Of a stretch of 64,000 bases of DNA, positions 23,523 to 38,500 are shown in pieces (position 1 is the first letter of the stretch; every line of letters begins with the position of its first letter). The position numbers and the translations under genes are program-made. Source of the stretch: Heligmosomoides polygyrus polygyrus (lineage: Eukaryota > Nematoda > Chromadorea > Rhabditida > Heligmosomidae); contig OX377204.1 of the NCBI GenBank assembly GCA_947396885.1, positions 7,626,001-7,690,000 on the forward strand. Direction: 5' to 3'. Under the pieces are notes generated by a model that searched no databases, was not told the origin of the DNA, and saw nothing but the letters and a program-made list of their open reading frames with translations.

Positions 23523-26500
23523 CACACACAAACATACATACATACATACACACACACTTACTCCTTTATATACAGTAGGATGGAAAATCTACCGTAAGGC
23601 GAAGTGCGGAGTGGAACAATTAAGGCTTAATAGATAGTACTAACCCGAGTGCTCTATTTTTTAAAATTTCTCATGAGAAAGTTAGGGTAGATAACACCAA
23701 CCTGGTAAAAGGGTAAAGAACAGTTCACTCATCATCAGTGTCTGAATTCCAATGTTTGCCATGGGAACGAGACAAGATAAAAGAGCGGGCGGAAAAAAAT
23801 CGCCGTTGAGAAAGCTTTGGATGTTATGTCGATCTTAAGGATAAGTGGTGAAAGACGGCATTAATCATTACCTTCTGAGATGCGCCACGCATTTTACTTC
23901 TGAGAGATGTTGTGAGGGCAATTTGAATGCGTGTTTCAGCTGTACAATGACTTAAGCTGATCAGCCGAAGGACAAGCCTATGCATAATCCTTCCCAGACG
24001 CCAAGGTACCTAGTCATGGTACCAAGTCACCGACCCGGGAATGGAAGGCCTGGGGGAAGCGGACCTGTAATCAGGTGCACGCGCCTACAAAAAATATGTA
24101 TTTTTTTCGCTATCACGCGCTCAGACAAAAATAAAAGACGTTGAAATCTTATATTCATGTCAGGTTTACTGCTCAGTTTTACGGCGGAGAATATGTATAA
24201 AGAGTACAGCAATGCAAAAGCAAATGGTACCGTACTCGCTTTACTTTCCCTTTGAGGTGTATTGAACCTAAGAGAACAATGTTTAAGGCCTACATTCTCG
24301 CATCAATCTTCATCACTCTAGGTGCTATACTTGTCGGTGAGTGAAATTTCTGTTCCCCTCTTTCAATTTAATTAGCTTGTTGGTTTGCGATGCGTACTTG
24401 GACATCTTCTATTTTTTTTGTACATGGACAGCCACGTAAATAAAAAGAGCAGCGAACAATTTCAAATGAAATAGAAGTATGGAAAATGGTGACAGAATGA
24501 TTAAGATTACGGACAACACACATCAATCTGGCAGAGCATCTAGCCGATGTTGAATGGATAGGTAGCTCTAGAAATGTTAGCACGACCGATCAAATGTATG
24601 AATTATTGTTTCATGTCCTTCACCACGTCATTGAACTATATGTACCTAAAAGGAAACTCGAAGCAAAGCAAATCGCAACGTTCGGCTAGTCCGTTCTCTG
24701 AGGAATCACATGTAGCCGGAGCAAAGTAGAACGACCTCGAGAGAAGCTTAGCAATTCTACAGCAATTCTCAGCTATGTCGAGGCTAACGGAGAGTCGAGC
24801 ATGGTAAACGAAGTTTCTGGAAATGGTTCCTGCAATACGAAGTTGAACTTTGCAGTTCCTTGACTTGGACGTTGCATTTGACCAAGCAGCGCTGGTGGTG
24901 TAATCGCGAGGATAGTTTTGCTCGGATTGCAGGCAGTGCAGGTTCGAGTCCCGGCTGGCGCCAGAGTTTTGATCGCAACAAAGCTCATTATAACAGTTTA
25001 CAACCTCACTACCAGCCACTTGAGACTCAAAGAAATTGAATTGAATCAGCACCTTGACTGTTCCGCTACATTGAATATTTACTTATGTATTTATTTATTC
25101 ATCTATGGAGAGAGACGTGTTAGGATATAAGTGATAGGAATTGTGTAGAATTGGATTTAACCATGGCATTAGGTCAACTGTTTAGCAGATTGCTTACGAA
25201 GCATATTGCCATGGCACGATCATGCGTGGTTGATTTAGACAAGGTATAGAACCTTTATTGAGGCAGAAAGGGCAGATTTTTGGCGAAGGTTCGTAATATT
25301 CTTCCTTAAGGTTGGTCAGTAACCGACACGATGCGAAAGGGAGTGGTGGACGTGACGGAGTACTACAACGATCCGAAAGAGTTAATGCTTGGCCAAGTGG
25401 CTATTCTTGGAGGTGAGTTATCTAGAGGATCAAGTCTCATGTGAAGGGCTAAATGCTCAAGGGTATGCTTGCCTATAGGCACCGCCGCCTGGCTGGCCAT
25501 CACCACCGCAGTCAGAATGCCTGTCTCAACGACCCATGCCATGGTAGGGTCAACGCTTGGCTTCTCGCTGGTGCTACGTGGTACCGAAGGAGTGAACTGG
25601 GACGAGATCTACCGAATCGGTGAGTATGAGTCATTCAGGAGCAGAACCCTACAAGACTCAAGACTACTACGCACGCTTCTAGAAGAGTACAGCCTTGATA
25701 AATCAGCGGTTGATTAAACCTTTCCAGTCATATCGTGGTTCCTCTCACCAGCGCTCTCTGGTCTCATATCCGTTGTTCTCTACTTGATCGTCGATTTCGC
25801 CGTTCTGCGACGAGTAAGCTTTCTGGAAATGTGATCACTGAAGATAACGATTATAAGGGATCTATTGCAGAATCATCCATTCGAATGCGGTCTACGATCG
25901 CTGCCCGTATTTTACTTCATTGTGGTCGCGTTCAATGTACTCATGGTGACGTGGGACGGATCTAAACGTACTCATATCTGTTTACAGACTGTTCTAGAAC
26001 TTTTCCAGAACATAGATTTGTTGCAGTCCTTCACTTCGATCGTATCCCGTTCTGGGGAGCTGTTCTGATCTCAATCGCTATTGGACTTATTGTCGCACTA
26101 CTGGTACAGTTCGTTGTGAAGCCGAGGCTTTGGAGAAAAATTCACGGTGAGTCGCGTTTCTGCTAGCAGTCTGGCCTCCAGTACATTCCAGAAATCTTGA
26201 AAAAAAAACGTCTCTCAAGTAATCTGCTGCAAAATCCTCGAGAAAGGATTTGGTGGATAGGGTCGTCTCGCAAAGTTAAAAACGAGATAATTACAGCGGC
26301 AACAACTGTCGATTTCGATGGTGTTCGTAGCGCTTCTCTGAAAACATTTTATGCGACAAGCGAAATGGACTCATGTGAAGAGAGACGAGATCTTAAGACA
26401 AGTAAGTTTGCAAACGTTTGCTGCATAACTATGAGAAGAGAAGAATAAACGACGAGCATCGGAATGAGCGGATGACAATACTTTGAAGACCGGATAACAG

Positions 26501-29500
26501 AAAGCGGACTATGAACAAACTACAAAAAATTAAGCCATGTTTAGCCTGTTCCATTTTCAACAGTAGAACAAAAATCTTTTGGTAAATTTGTTTCTATATT
26601 GCATTGTTAAATGTACGATGCACTTGTCTTTCCACTAATGGGTCGTTAGTTTTCTAAACTCAGGAAAGTCATTATACTGAGGATGCGTTGTGGGATTCTC
26701 TAACCAGTTTTGGTAAGTTGCAGTTTTTAAACGCTGCGTTTTCTCGCGTGTTATCTGAACCTTTTATATTCTATTAATGTTTGAGCCACGCGGAGAATAA
26801 TCAAAACACTCAGTTCTTTGTTGTAGGCTTCTGCCATGCTAGCGAAAGGAGAAGATACCGGTTTATCAATCGGCTAGCAACTGCAAAGCACGGCCTAGGA
26901 CAAAAATACAGGGTGCGGCAAAATTACCCGTACACCTAAACGTTTTAAATTTTTCATCGCCTTTTTCGAAAATTTCCCGCCTCACTCGCCTAATATATAT
27001 TGACTGAACATTGTAGGAGTGATACGTACTTGAGTACAAAGTGGTAGGGGATCCAGTGTACGAGGTGCTATGTACGAGCGTCATAAATCCGGGAAGCAAG
27101 TGGGAGATGTTGTGAAGAGAAGTTCTCACGAAGAACGGTTCAGGATACAGTAAAACGCTATAAGGAATTGAAGACCGAAGAGGATACAAAAAGGATGAGG
27201 GCGTCCCACGACAGCTACCAACCAGAAAAATGTGAAACTCGTGGGAGAAAAATCCAAAGGAACGCCAGGAGATCGATACGCCAGATGGCAAAAGACGTAG
27301 GAATCAGCGAAGGGTTAATAAGGAGGACAGTCAGGAGAAAGCTTAAGAAGATCCCTTATCGTCTGCAGAAATGCGAACTCCTGACGGACACAATGGAATG
27401 GAGGAGATTGGAAGGATGCAAAAGGTTGCTGCAACGATTCACGGTGGCACGCGCTCGAAACACCGTCTTTAGCGTTGAAAAGACTTCCATGTTGGATCCA
27501 GTCTTCAACGTCTAAAACGAGTGGATTAGTGGGGACTCGCTTGCTGATGCTACCGCCAAACGACGACTTCAGGAAAGTGGGAAAAGCCTCAATTCATTAT
27601 GGTTAGGGGAGGAGTAACGTCTTCAGGAAAAAACCCAATAGTTTTCGTCGAAGCTGGCGTGAAAATCAACGCAGCGGTTTACAAGGACGTCCTGAAAAAA
27701 GTTCTCAAGATTTCCACTTCGGAGAAGCCTTCTGGCACAAAAAGTGAAGGTGGTCCAGGACTGGTGCGCCGAGCAGCTGCCTAACTTCATCACATATGTA
27801 CAACAATGGCCCTCCAGTTCTCCGGACATTAACCCGATGGATTATTCTGTAAAGGCCATCTTTGAGAGAAAAGCTTGCTCTACCAGTCATCCAAATTTGG
27901 ACTCTCTTAAAGAAGTGCTTTTCTTCCTGGGACGAAATTGATGAGCCGTTCCTGCGTGCCACATGCGAAGCCTTTGTCGATCGTCTGAAGGACTGTGTGG
28001 AGGCTGAAGGCGATCATTTCGAAAACTGTTAGCATGCTTCGAATTGCCATGTTTGTAGATAAATTAGAGTAGATAAATTTGATAGTTAGAATTGATCTGC
28101 GAAATTTGATTTCAAAATGCCGTTGAATTTTTGGTGCACGTGTAATTTTGCCGCACTCTGTACAAGCTGGTTCACAGCAAGTGTGATGGGGTATAGAAAA
28201 CACAAAATTTTCACGCAAATCCTGGAGGATGCAGTGATTCCTCGCCCAAAAAATTCTCAGAACATTGAGTAGACCACACAGCATAATTATGCAGTTGCCC
28301 ACAGCGCTAGGAGGACGCCGGAATAGTTTGAAACCAAGCTTCTAGGTTTCTAAAAAAACTATGATTGCTCTTCAAACACACCCGATCTGAGTTCTCGTAT
28401 TCTGCCATCTGCCCAGACTTGGAGTGAACTGCCTGCTGTTCAAACCCTGCCGAAGATATTGGACGCCTGAAATGATAGTATAAGGCTCTCGCAAAATCTC
28501 CGTTTCGAGGTGTGTATAAATAAATAAGTTCTTTACCCTAAATCGTCCAGTCTCAGGAAAAGCCACACGTACCTTCGGTAGGTTTTTCCTACTCCTTCAA
28601 AAACATATGTGGATGTCGCTCTTGTTTTTCTTGTCGACTTTTTCCCAAGCTGCGTAAAATCATGAACCGACCTGCGAGTCATCATGCTTTATGAGCCTAA
28701 ATTGGGACATTCTGCGGCAGAGGCATCCTTTAACCTTAGCAGCGCTTTTGGGATCTTGCAAACGGACGGTGAGGCTCTGCTTCAAGAAATTCGCTTCTGG
28801 CGATTTTGATCTCGAAGAAAAGAGCAGGTCGACTTGACGATGAAGTTTTGAGGAAGCAAATCCAGAGACGAATACACTTTCGTTAGCAGAAGACCTTGGC
28901 GTGCATCACAGTACGGTAACAAAACATTTGGTGAGAATCGGCAGGAAGAAGATGTCGAAGTGGGTGCTTTATGATAACGACCGACGAGCAGCGGCTGGCA
29001 TTTCAGCACTTGCTCCAGCTTGCTATTTGAGTTAGGTTTAAAAATGAGCATTTTGTAAGCCGTATTATAACTGTAGACGAAAATGGGTCCTTTACGATAA
29101 CAGGAAGTGAGAATTTGTTTGCGTAGATAAGGATGCTCCTACACGTCCTTGCAATAAAAGCTGAGATCACATTCTGTGAACTTAGTGTTTATTGCAAAGG
29201 ATTAGATTTATCACTTTTTTGTTGTCACAAATGTATAGATTCTGGCACTTTTTACAACGATTAACAAAATTGTGTTTAAGCTGAGTTATAGCAGGTTGAA
29301 ATAAGTGGTCCGTTTCGGCGATTAATTTTGCGACAACCTATATCATAGTATGTAAATCCTCAACAATCAGAAGACGGATGGAGGATTAGAAGTAAAAATT
29401 CTTGTTTGAGTTATTCCCTGCAAAGATATGAGCAGTGCTTTGGGTCACGCTTCACTTGGACCCCATGTGCACTTTCATGTGCTATATCATGCAAAATGAC

Positions 29501-32500
29501 AAAGAGGCTAATAAACGACGACAGTTGTTCCATATTTATTGCTATGGCTCCTAGCTGTATCACGCGATTATCTTCCCTCTTCATAGGATTCTTGTCCCGC
29601 TTACTGATTGAATAGTATTGATGCAGAATTTTTGTAGAAGTTCGCCTATTCGTAAAGTGGATCCTACCGGACATTGCAAGAATAGATGACGACAGGACGA
29701 TACAGCTATTCGCTTGGATTCAAATCTTCACTGCGTGCTTTGCTGGGTTCGCCACTGGTGCAAACGACGTCAGGTTAGCATTTAAAGAGTTGGGAGATTC
29801 CTGTCAAAACACAGCAAAAAGCTTGTTAACAATTTTGAGAATCGAGCCGTATAAGCGTCCGTTTATATTTCACGACAGGAACGATAGATCGTCCGGGCAA
29901 ATCATACGTATCGATTTGTGCTGGGCGAAAGTAAAAAAAGGTAAAGAAAAAAGCTAAAGCTCAGCATCAATCGACCTGAATACACTGCACTAGCGACTGC
30001 GAAGCCGTCGCGAAGTATAAACAAGCCCCAAGAATTTTGTGCGAAACCCGAAAGAAGCGAGCTAACCCTTAAATACAGATGACATTTGCTACATCCAGAG
30101 CAGGGCATCATTTTCAAGCCTTCCCAATGTTGCTAATGCTATTTAGATCCTATTTAATGAATTCACACTTTTCACCATGGTGATTAATAATTTAGCACTC
30201 GCATTTTCTTGACATCTAGGTTTGTTATAAAAGCGATAATTGCGACCGATGTCTCAAGAAAATGGTTTTCTCCAAGGATAGAAAAAGGCCGGAAAATTTT
30301 TCGACTGTGAAGTTATTTGAATCAGAATCATTATGCCAATTTGGTTTGCTGCAACTTCTGATTCCGGTGCTCGTTGTACGACGTCGGTGACACGTCTTAA
30401 TCAGGATGGAGACGAAGAGGCTCTGAATTTTCCGTAGCTCATCTCAAAGTTAGACAAGTAGAAGGTTAACTCTCAAATATCTGCAGCTGTCTTCCAAACT
30501 GAATACGACAGCCAATGAAGGACATTCGATGCGTGATCGCAGTATTCTTTCAAACTGAAGTCCAAAAATGCAGGTTGGCTCACAAACAGACGCAAGAAAC
30601 TTTCCATCAGCGAAGTCGTGTACGTTGCTTACCCAGATCCCGCGTGCAATTCTGCAATTGTGTGATAAAAATGGATTACCTAGAAGGTCCGCGACAAGGC
30701 ATGAAACGGCATCGACTGATGCATCAAGTATAAAATCCATCACATGTGGTCTGTAGAGCACCAGTGGTGTTGTTTGAACAGTTATTGCTACAGTACAGAA
30801 TACTTCAAAATCAATATACTACTTTACTTCCTTAACCATAATCGTAATCGCATACGGTGCTTTTCAAAGAAGCCCCGTAGTTTTTTTTTAAAACGTAGAA
30901 GTTCGGGTGTTGGCTTGGACGATAGATGGGAGGAAGTTAGTCACACGGCTCACAAGGATAAACTCTCGCAGGACTGCTTATGGTCTCTTCGCCTTCGTAT
31001 CTCGTGGCCTAGCCGACTCTTGAGCGTCTTCCCAAAATACACTGGAAGGTGGCTCATCAACAAGGCAAAAAGTCGAAATCACGTAATTCATAATGAGATT
31101 CCGTTCATTCCGCTCGGATTTTGAAATGCATACCATATACTTGATCTGACGGCTCTTGAGTAGAACTGTTCGCAGATCCCCTGCGATAGTATGACAGTTG
31201 TCCGCGCAGACGAATAAGCAGTCTTTGCTTCTTGAGAGGGGGTCGGGAAAGTTCTATGCTTCCGGTTCTGTAGACGTAAGGCTCCTAGATTGGATGCCCC
31301 TCACGGGTATGGGTTTCCTCCGACGTCGAGTACGAGCCTATCCGATGTGCGAAGGACTGGGGAGCTGGGGAGCGAGCTTATGGTTAGCTCTATGAGCAAC
31401 TCATTGGTCTAGTTGCCTTCTTGTTATGCACCAGGGATACAAGAAAACTGCCTATGCACAAGAAATGCCACGCACTATGTGACCATGGGCAAAAGTTTTT
31501 ACCCTAATCACAGCGATGAAGTGGCGCCTGATGGAGAGATTACATCTGCTGCAGCACATCGAGAATTCTTTGAGGGAGTGGATAGAATTATAGATAGAGT
31601 TAGTGGGTCCCCAGCTAGCTCGCCTAGTTGACTTGCCACTCGGTATTGGTTCCTTTAGCTGAAGAGTCCACTGACACCGGTGATACGCACAGGTTTATTA
31701 TTGAAAACGTCACAAACTTCTAATGGCTATTGACTATTCGCGAGTCGTCGAATTGTGGGTGGAGGAGCAGACGAGAGTCGTAGGAGTCGACCAGTGCTGA
31801 CCAGAGTCACCGAAGCCTGAGAGCTGAAGAACCGAAGAGCCGAAGGGCCACGATCGCGTGTTCGCTCGGCTTACATATGCAGGGTCGAAGGCGTTCTCAT
31901 GGTGGAATGTAAACATATCCCTGAATGTTTCTCATCATATCATCGAGAGCTAAGCATGAGAATCTAAACAAATGAACAACCTTTCTAGTTGCTTACCCTG
32001 TTGATCAAGTAGCTTTGCTGAATATATCTGGGCTCTTTTCAGCAACGCAATTTCTCCAGTCGCTACATTGGTGGCAGTCTACAAAGATCAAAACGCGAGA
32101 CAAGAGGCTGAGGTTTGCAGTTCTGCAATTCTTCAGATTTCTTTTAATTGATGTTTAAAATTGGATCTGCATGCACAAAAGCTAACAAATCGCGTTAAAA
32201 AGACAGTGCTGGCGGCACACACTAGGTTCTCCTTCCAGTTCTGTCAACATTTAACAGCCTGTCAACATAAAATAGAAAGCAACAATAAATAGATGGGATA
32301 TTTTTTTCTTATCGTGATTCCTTAAAAAATCCTTTCTTATGTTGACTGGTTTCACTTTCTCTCAATAGTTAACATTCAACCTTCCTCAAAAAGTTATCCA
32401 GCCGTCACCTCGATCCTTGTCATGCAAACGTTTTGTTCAACCTACTACCAATATCTCACTACATATGGAGAGAAAAATTTATTCCTGGGACGTCCCCGTG

Positions 32501-35500
32501 GTGCGTACCAGTATAATGAGGCTCCTAAAACACGGAGCTCGCCCGGGGATGCGTGCTCAGGATTTTCTGGATATCTCTTTTTTCCATGATTCGACAATGC
32601 ATGATTTTAGGATTCCAGTGGCTTGGTTAACTTCATAAAGTTACTCTTTTCGACAATATATCCCCGGTGACCTTCTTAATGGTCGCCAATTTGCAGGTTT
32701 TTTAGTGAACAAATGTGTTAATAGCCTTAATATTTATTTTTATTTTATATGGCGGCAAGTACTACGGTGACAATTCAAAGATAAGATTGGTGCAAAATGA
32801 GACGTTGTTTCAAAACCTCTTCTGCTCCGCTGTTCATCTATTGTTTTTGTTGTAGTGTTTGCGTTCCATGTGGTTTGATTGGATGCTGTTTTATGCATGG
32901 TTGTTTACATTAGACTAGTATTTTACCCAGTTCCAGTGCAATTTGTCTTTTTGTTTTTCCTTCATTTATGCGATTTTGTGTTCTTCTTAGTTGCTTTTTC
33001 GTGTGAGCACGTCTTCGGGACGTAATAAATAAAAAAATTTAAAACTTATCTGAATTGCCCTACTAGAAAGCGTTTCGCCTCTGGACAGAGAACTTTACCT
33101 ATTAACACAAATATTTCGTTGTATTTTTAAGGTTCCGATATATGTTCTGCTATATGGCGTGCTGGCAATCTGCTTCGGTTTATGGACCTTAGGCTACCGC
33201 ATTATCAGCACTGTGGGAAGCCGCGTTTCACACATCAATCCGGCAAGGTAATCGCTTACATTATCTTACTACGTATTCCGAACATAAACGGTTGGCTTTC
33301 GTAGATCAGACAAGAATATTTTTCTACAGAAATTGATAGATAATTTAGTAGTTGCGATTTAAAAATTGTCATTACTTCTTATAGCGGGGGAGATCAATGG
33401 GCATCTGGGGAGTGGAAGAGGAGGAATGGGCAGGGTACATAGAGGTAAAGGAATTGGCTTGATAAATCCACACGGAGAAGCGATCCTTACCTAACTATCG
33501 CCTGCGATCTGACTGTCTGCAGCACCTTCTCCAATAAGAGAGAGAGAGATAGCCAGAAGGTAAGCCTAATCTTTAGGAAGCGGGGGAAGAACGACGGAAG
33601 TGGACCACATCCTGCTTTGAAGGACTGCCCTGAAAACCGTCCGGGATGTCCTTCCGAGATATGCAGCATCACAGTCCTATTAGCCGAACCTTACCGTATC
33701 TCTACGCAGCAAACTCAAAGTGAGGACGGAACCCAGATTGATGAGGACTGCGGGTTCAGAGCTCAACTACAGCTGTAACTGCTGCTACGAAGGCAACTAT
33801 AACTGCAGCTGCGAAGACTAGTGCTCGAAACTAGCCTCCTTGATCCAGCGGACTCTGTGAAGGAGGAGTGGAGGAGAATCCTGCGAGATGTCAGTGAAAA
33901 CAACAGTAAAACAAGGAAGCGAACCAGAGGCGATAAGGCGGCATGGCTCTGAAATGAAGAGGTGCAGGTTGCGATGAAGAAGAAAGTGGCTTACAATCTG
34001 TGGCAGAACATGAGGGTGCCCGAACATTTCACAGCGTCTCCAGGATGCGACCCATAATCCTCATGCTAAAATCCGATAATTGTAATTTTGCAGAATTTTG
34101 CGATTTGGATGAGCATTTCTAATGTTACCATAATCGTTTCTATTGTGCAGTTGTTGCATCAGACCAAAAAAATCATTAATCGATCGATACCTCCAGCTCG
34201 GCCAAAATCAATCAATTCCGTGATATTTTATGGCTGCTCCTGTCCTCCCAAGCTCTTAAAATTTCACATTGCCACGGTGATTAATAAAGATCTTAGGTAT
34301 CAGCCTTTATCAGAGAAACAAAAGTTGAAACGCTGAAAAATGTTTTCAATGACGATAATTTATCTGGGTAATTTATCGCACCTCTAGTCTGGCATTGCTT
34401 TATAAAGTAGCAGTGCAGTCCATACTTTTAAGGGTTTTATGGCTTCCTTGCTTTTTAAGACAAAAAGCAAATTTTTTTCTATTTTCACTTAAGTTTTAAT
34501 GTTACTAACAACCGTTGCTTAATTTTTATTTCAGCGGCTTCACAATTGAATTCGGTGCCGCAATGACAACATTGATAGCCAGCAAGCTGGGACTACCAAT
34601 CAGCACCACACAGTGTCTGGTAAGGCATAATGTTTGAAGTCAGTAATTACGACTGTTTCGTCGAGAATTCAATAGAGGTGATGGCGTTCTATGGCATGTC
34701 AGCGTTTCGACATGTACCCTTCAGTCGCCAAATGTTAGCTTAATTTTAAGGTGGATGAGGTTATGTTTAGACGACACTAATGGATATACCATTATTTATT
34801 AAACAAATAGTGTCGTGTCGCCAGTAGGGGTGTGCGTTAAATTTTTTTTCGGGAAATTTTTAACGACCATTTTTTCACGAAAAATTTTTGCGTTAAAATT
34901 GGTAAATTCGTTAAATAAAAGTTCCCTTAACTATAGGCAGATTGGCTGCATTTTAATATGTAAAAATTCAGATCTTTTACTTTATTGATTTTTCGGCTCT
35001 ATATACATGGCAATATTACATGTCTACATCGAATTATGGATCTATCCTAGTCGAAGGGGGGAGGGGAACCTCAAAGTACCAATTCCCTAGGGCAGATTCA
35101 GATTTCTTTGGTACAGTTCGTCTTTGGAAGATATTTACGAAGTCCATAGAACAGATTGTTTTACAAAATGGTCCTCTTGTCCGAAAAGGTTCTGTTCTTA
35201 CTGCAGACGACAGCAGAGAATCAAATAAACGGCCACGGAGCGTTGACCAAATTTTAATCGAATCGAATTCTATTGCATTGTGCATTTTTGTCTTTGCCAC
35301 CCAGGTAACGCTTTTCAGTTGTTAAGCCTTTTCTCCTCTGCCTTCTAAAGGAAATACATCTGGAGCACGCGTATCTATAAGAGTGTTTCTCGCCCTATAT
35401 TGGCAGTGATCTACCTTGTCCTTTTCCTCCTTTTCCAAATAGAATGCGCCACTATCTATCACTCTTTTACAACTTTCCGTAAATTGACTGCTTTGATTGT

Positions 35501-38500
35501 ATTATTGAAGCCCCTGGTGCAATACTCTACAGCACATTTGCTTGAGATTCGAAGTGTTTGGCTTTCTCAGTTTCATCCTATTCTTATAGAGCAAATTTGG
35601 TATTAAAGAGGTGTTACAGTAAGTTCGCAAATTATGCGAAAGATTACGCAGACACAAGGAAACGTGCCAGCCAAGCCTGCACCTGTAAAGATATACCTTT
35701 TTCGAAAATCTTTGAAAAATCTTCATGCAATAGACCACTTAAGGTAGCAGTTTTTATACAAACTTCACATATAATACTTGACGAAGAATGTCATCTCTTC
35801 CTCTTTTTATTTAATTGTATTCCTTTTAAGTAAATTTGTTACTATTTCACGTGCATACTCACTATGCTTCTCCACAAGAAAACTGCCACGAGAGCCCTCG
35901 AAGAGACGAAAAGGTTGAGCAAAATCGTTGACAGCATGACATAAAATTTAATGAAAACGGAGCAATGGCAGTACCAGCAGCCACGCTCTATCTGTCAGGC
36001 GGTGTCCAATGTTGCCTTGATGTAATCCCCTAAAATCATCACCTGATTCGGCACGAAGAACCGGTCCCATCTTCAGAAAACTTGCGAAGAAGGAGAAAAG
36101 AGCCTTTTCTATCCATTGTTTCGCTTCTTACTTTTTTTTGACACGCACTATTTGTGTTTCGAGACGTTTTCATCTCGTTTTCTATCCACTTTCAAAATCA
36201 CTTGGGAGCAAGTATCACAAAAAACTGTGAAAAATTGGCCGGTTGTTAAGTATGAAGAACTAATATGTAGCAACTAAATGGCAAAAATGGCCAAGAAAGT
36301 TCAAAAACGCGAAACTACAGCAGAGAAAAGTGGAGGCGCAGGCAAACAAATTGGCCAAGAGCAAAAAAAAATGTCAACGATTCTCAAAATACGAGGATGA
36401 TATTGACTGCCTATTTCCACTGGGGCGCGTGTGGCGCAGTCGGAGGAGGCGCGACTGTCGCGTGCACCCGATACCAGGTTCCTGGTTCGGATTTCCCGCC
36501 CAGGCCAACCAAGCCTTCCATCCCTCCGGGGTCGGTGAATTGGTACCAGACTCGTCTGGGAAGGATAAAGCGCTGACTTGTTCATCGGCTGGCCACCGCA
36601 AGTCATTGTATGGCCAAATACGCATTCATGTCGCCTCCACGACATCCCGTAGAAGTAGAATGCGCTGGCGCATCCCAGAATGGATTGAGTATGTAACGCC
36701 GTCCTTTATCCTTTATTTCCACTGATTCAAGTAAAGGGTTTCCTCGCTATCGCAACGATACAGCGAAAACTATTCCAAAAAGTCGCCCACAGTGCATCTG
36801 CTTAAAATATAAGCAAAATTTCAAAAATGGAGTGTAAAAAGTCGTTAGTCGTTTTAACGGAAATTCTCCTCGTTAAATTTCGTTAAGAAGTTTTAAGGAA
36901 AAATGCCGGTAAATCCAGTAAATCGTTAATTGTTAAACGCACACCCCTGGTGGGCAGCAAAACAACCTGAACCACTTAGTAAGGAAATGACCAATGAATA
37001 TACAATAGTAAAGGTAAACTAAACAGTACCGAGGGGACCATACGTCGTGCAACAAAAACTTTGCCACATAATCCAATCAAGAAGGATGAAACAAACACAA
37101 TTTGGACCGCAATTTACTCATGCCTTATCGAGTACACTGCTACAGAATCATTCAATATGACCTTCTTTTCTTTACGACAGCTTTGAAACGGTCGAAGTAG
37201 CGGTCGACCCGTCGCAAAACTTCTTGAGGAATCTCGTTCCAGGGATTCTTAAAAGAGGACGTCAGAGTTTTTCACGCTATTGCATCGTTTAGGGCAGGCT
37301 TTCTCTTCTAAATCGGCCTAAACGCAGCAATCTATTACGTTGAAATCTGTGGAATTTGCTGGCCTTTCCTCTGCAGCTATGAAATTGGGTAGATGGAGCC
37401 GACACCAGTCCTGTGCCCTTTTCGCTTTGTATGCCGGAGCGCTGTCTTGCTGGAACGTCCGTTACCCTTCGCCGTAGTGTGGACGAACTCAAGAAAGGAG
37501 ATGCTTTTTCAGGATTCAGAACACCATCCAGAGGCCGGATTCGTCAACAACTTACAGCAGCTTCACGGAGAAAACACAGCCGAAATCCCTGATAGCGCAG
37601 CGAAATGTTTTACCATATCGCTTAATAAGCGCTATCAAGGATTTCGGCTGTATTTTCTCTGTTAAACTGCTGTAACTCGTTGATGTATTCGGCCCCAGGG
37701 AACTGTCCGTATTTAGTTTCACTCCTTTTTCGACGAAAATCAAAGATGTGCAGCCGGTTGCCAACAAACTTGCCCAAACCTTCACTAAGGTTGGTTGAAT
37801 GTTACGCAATACCACTCTTCCAATGCGGTCGGCTTTTTAGAGCTGCGTGGAAGTATACTTGATGGTTGTATGCACGTCTGCTCACCTTTTTCTCATAGAC
37901 ACCTTCTGCTTGTTGCTGAGCCTATGTCTTTTTTGATGCTTGTACGGCCTAAGGTGCAGCTTGTTCCCGACAAGCCTTTGCATAGTGGTGTGGAAGACGT
38001 GGAGACCTTTCGCCAATTTGCTTATGCTGCTCGCAAGATTACGTGTAACCCGCAATCTAACAGTGTTCTTCAGTCGTTGGGTAGTGACGCTCACTGGGCG
38101 TACAGTCCTGGGAGGTCCTTCGATAGTTCCTTGTTTGATCACACGATAAACAGTCGAGCGGCTGATCTTCAGAATTTTAGCAATTTCCGCAAATTGCGTG
38201 TCTCGATTTGGACAGGTTGAGGGTTTGGACTCGTTTTAAACGCGCATTCACCATACTCTACAAAGAGGCGAACAGTTCTGAAAACAATGAGGGATATGCT
38301 AGAAGAAGTATACTAAAGAATGGTTAACACTTTGTTCAAAAAACCGATATACTTTCCGGTAACGAAAGCGCGAAACTGTTGCAGGAGTTAAGATTCACCC
38401 TGTACAAGAAAAACTACAAAACTTTTACGTTTTTTGTTAATATTGTTGTTTATACAAGCTTTCTTTTCTTTATTTCCTTTACTGCACCTGGCTGTTTTTC

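Noticed and set aside
25981..26008. Alternative upstream acceptor for PiT exon 8 (exon from 25988)
   Set aside because: It keeps the frame but would leave a 20-nt intron, below the nematode minimum.
31413..31631. Possible small protein ending GSPASSPS
   Set aside because: Lies inside PiT intron 10 with no recognised motif or splice partners; left unassigned.
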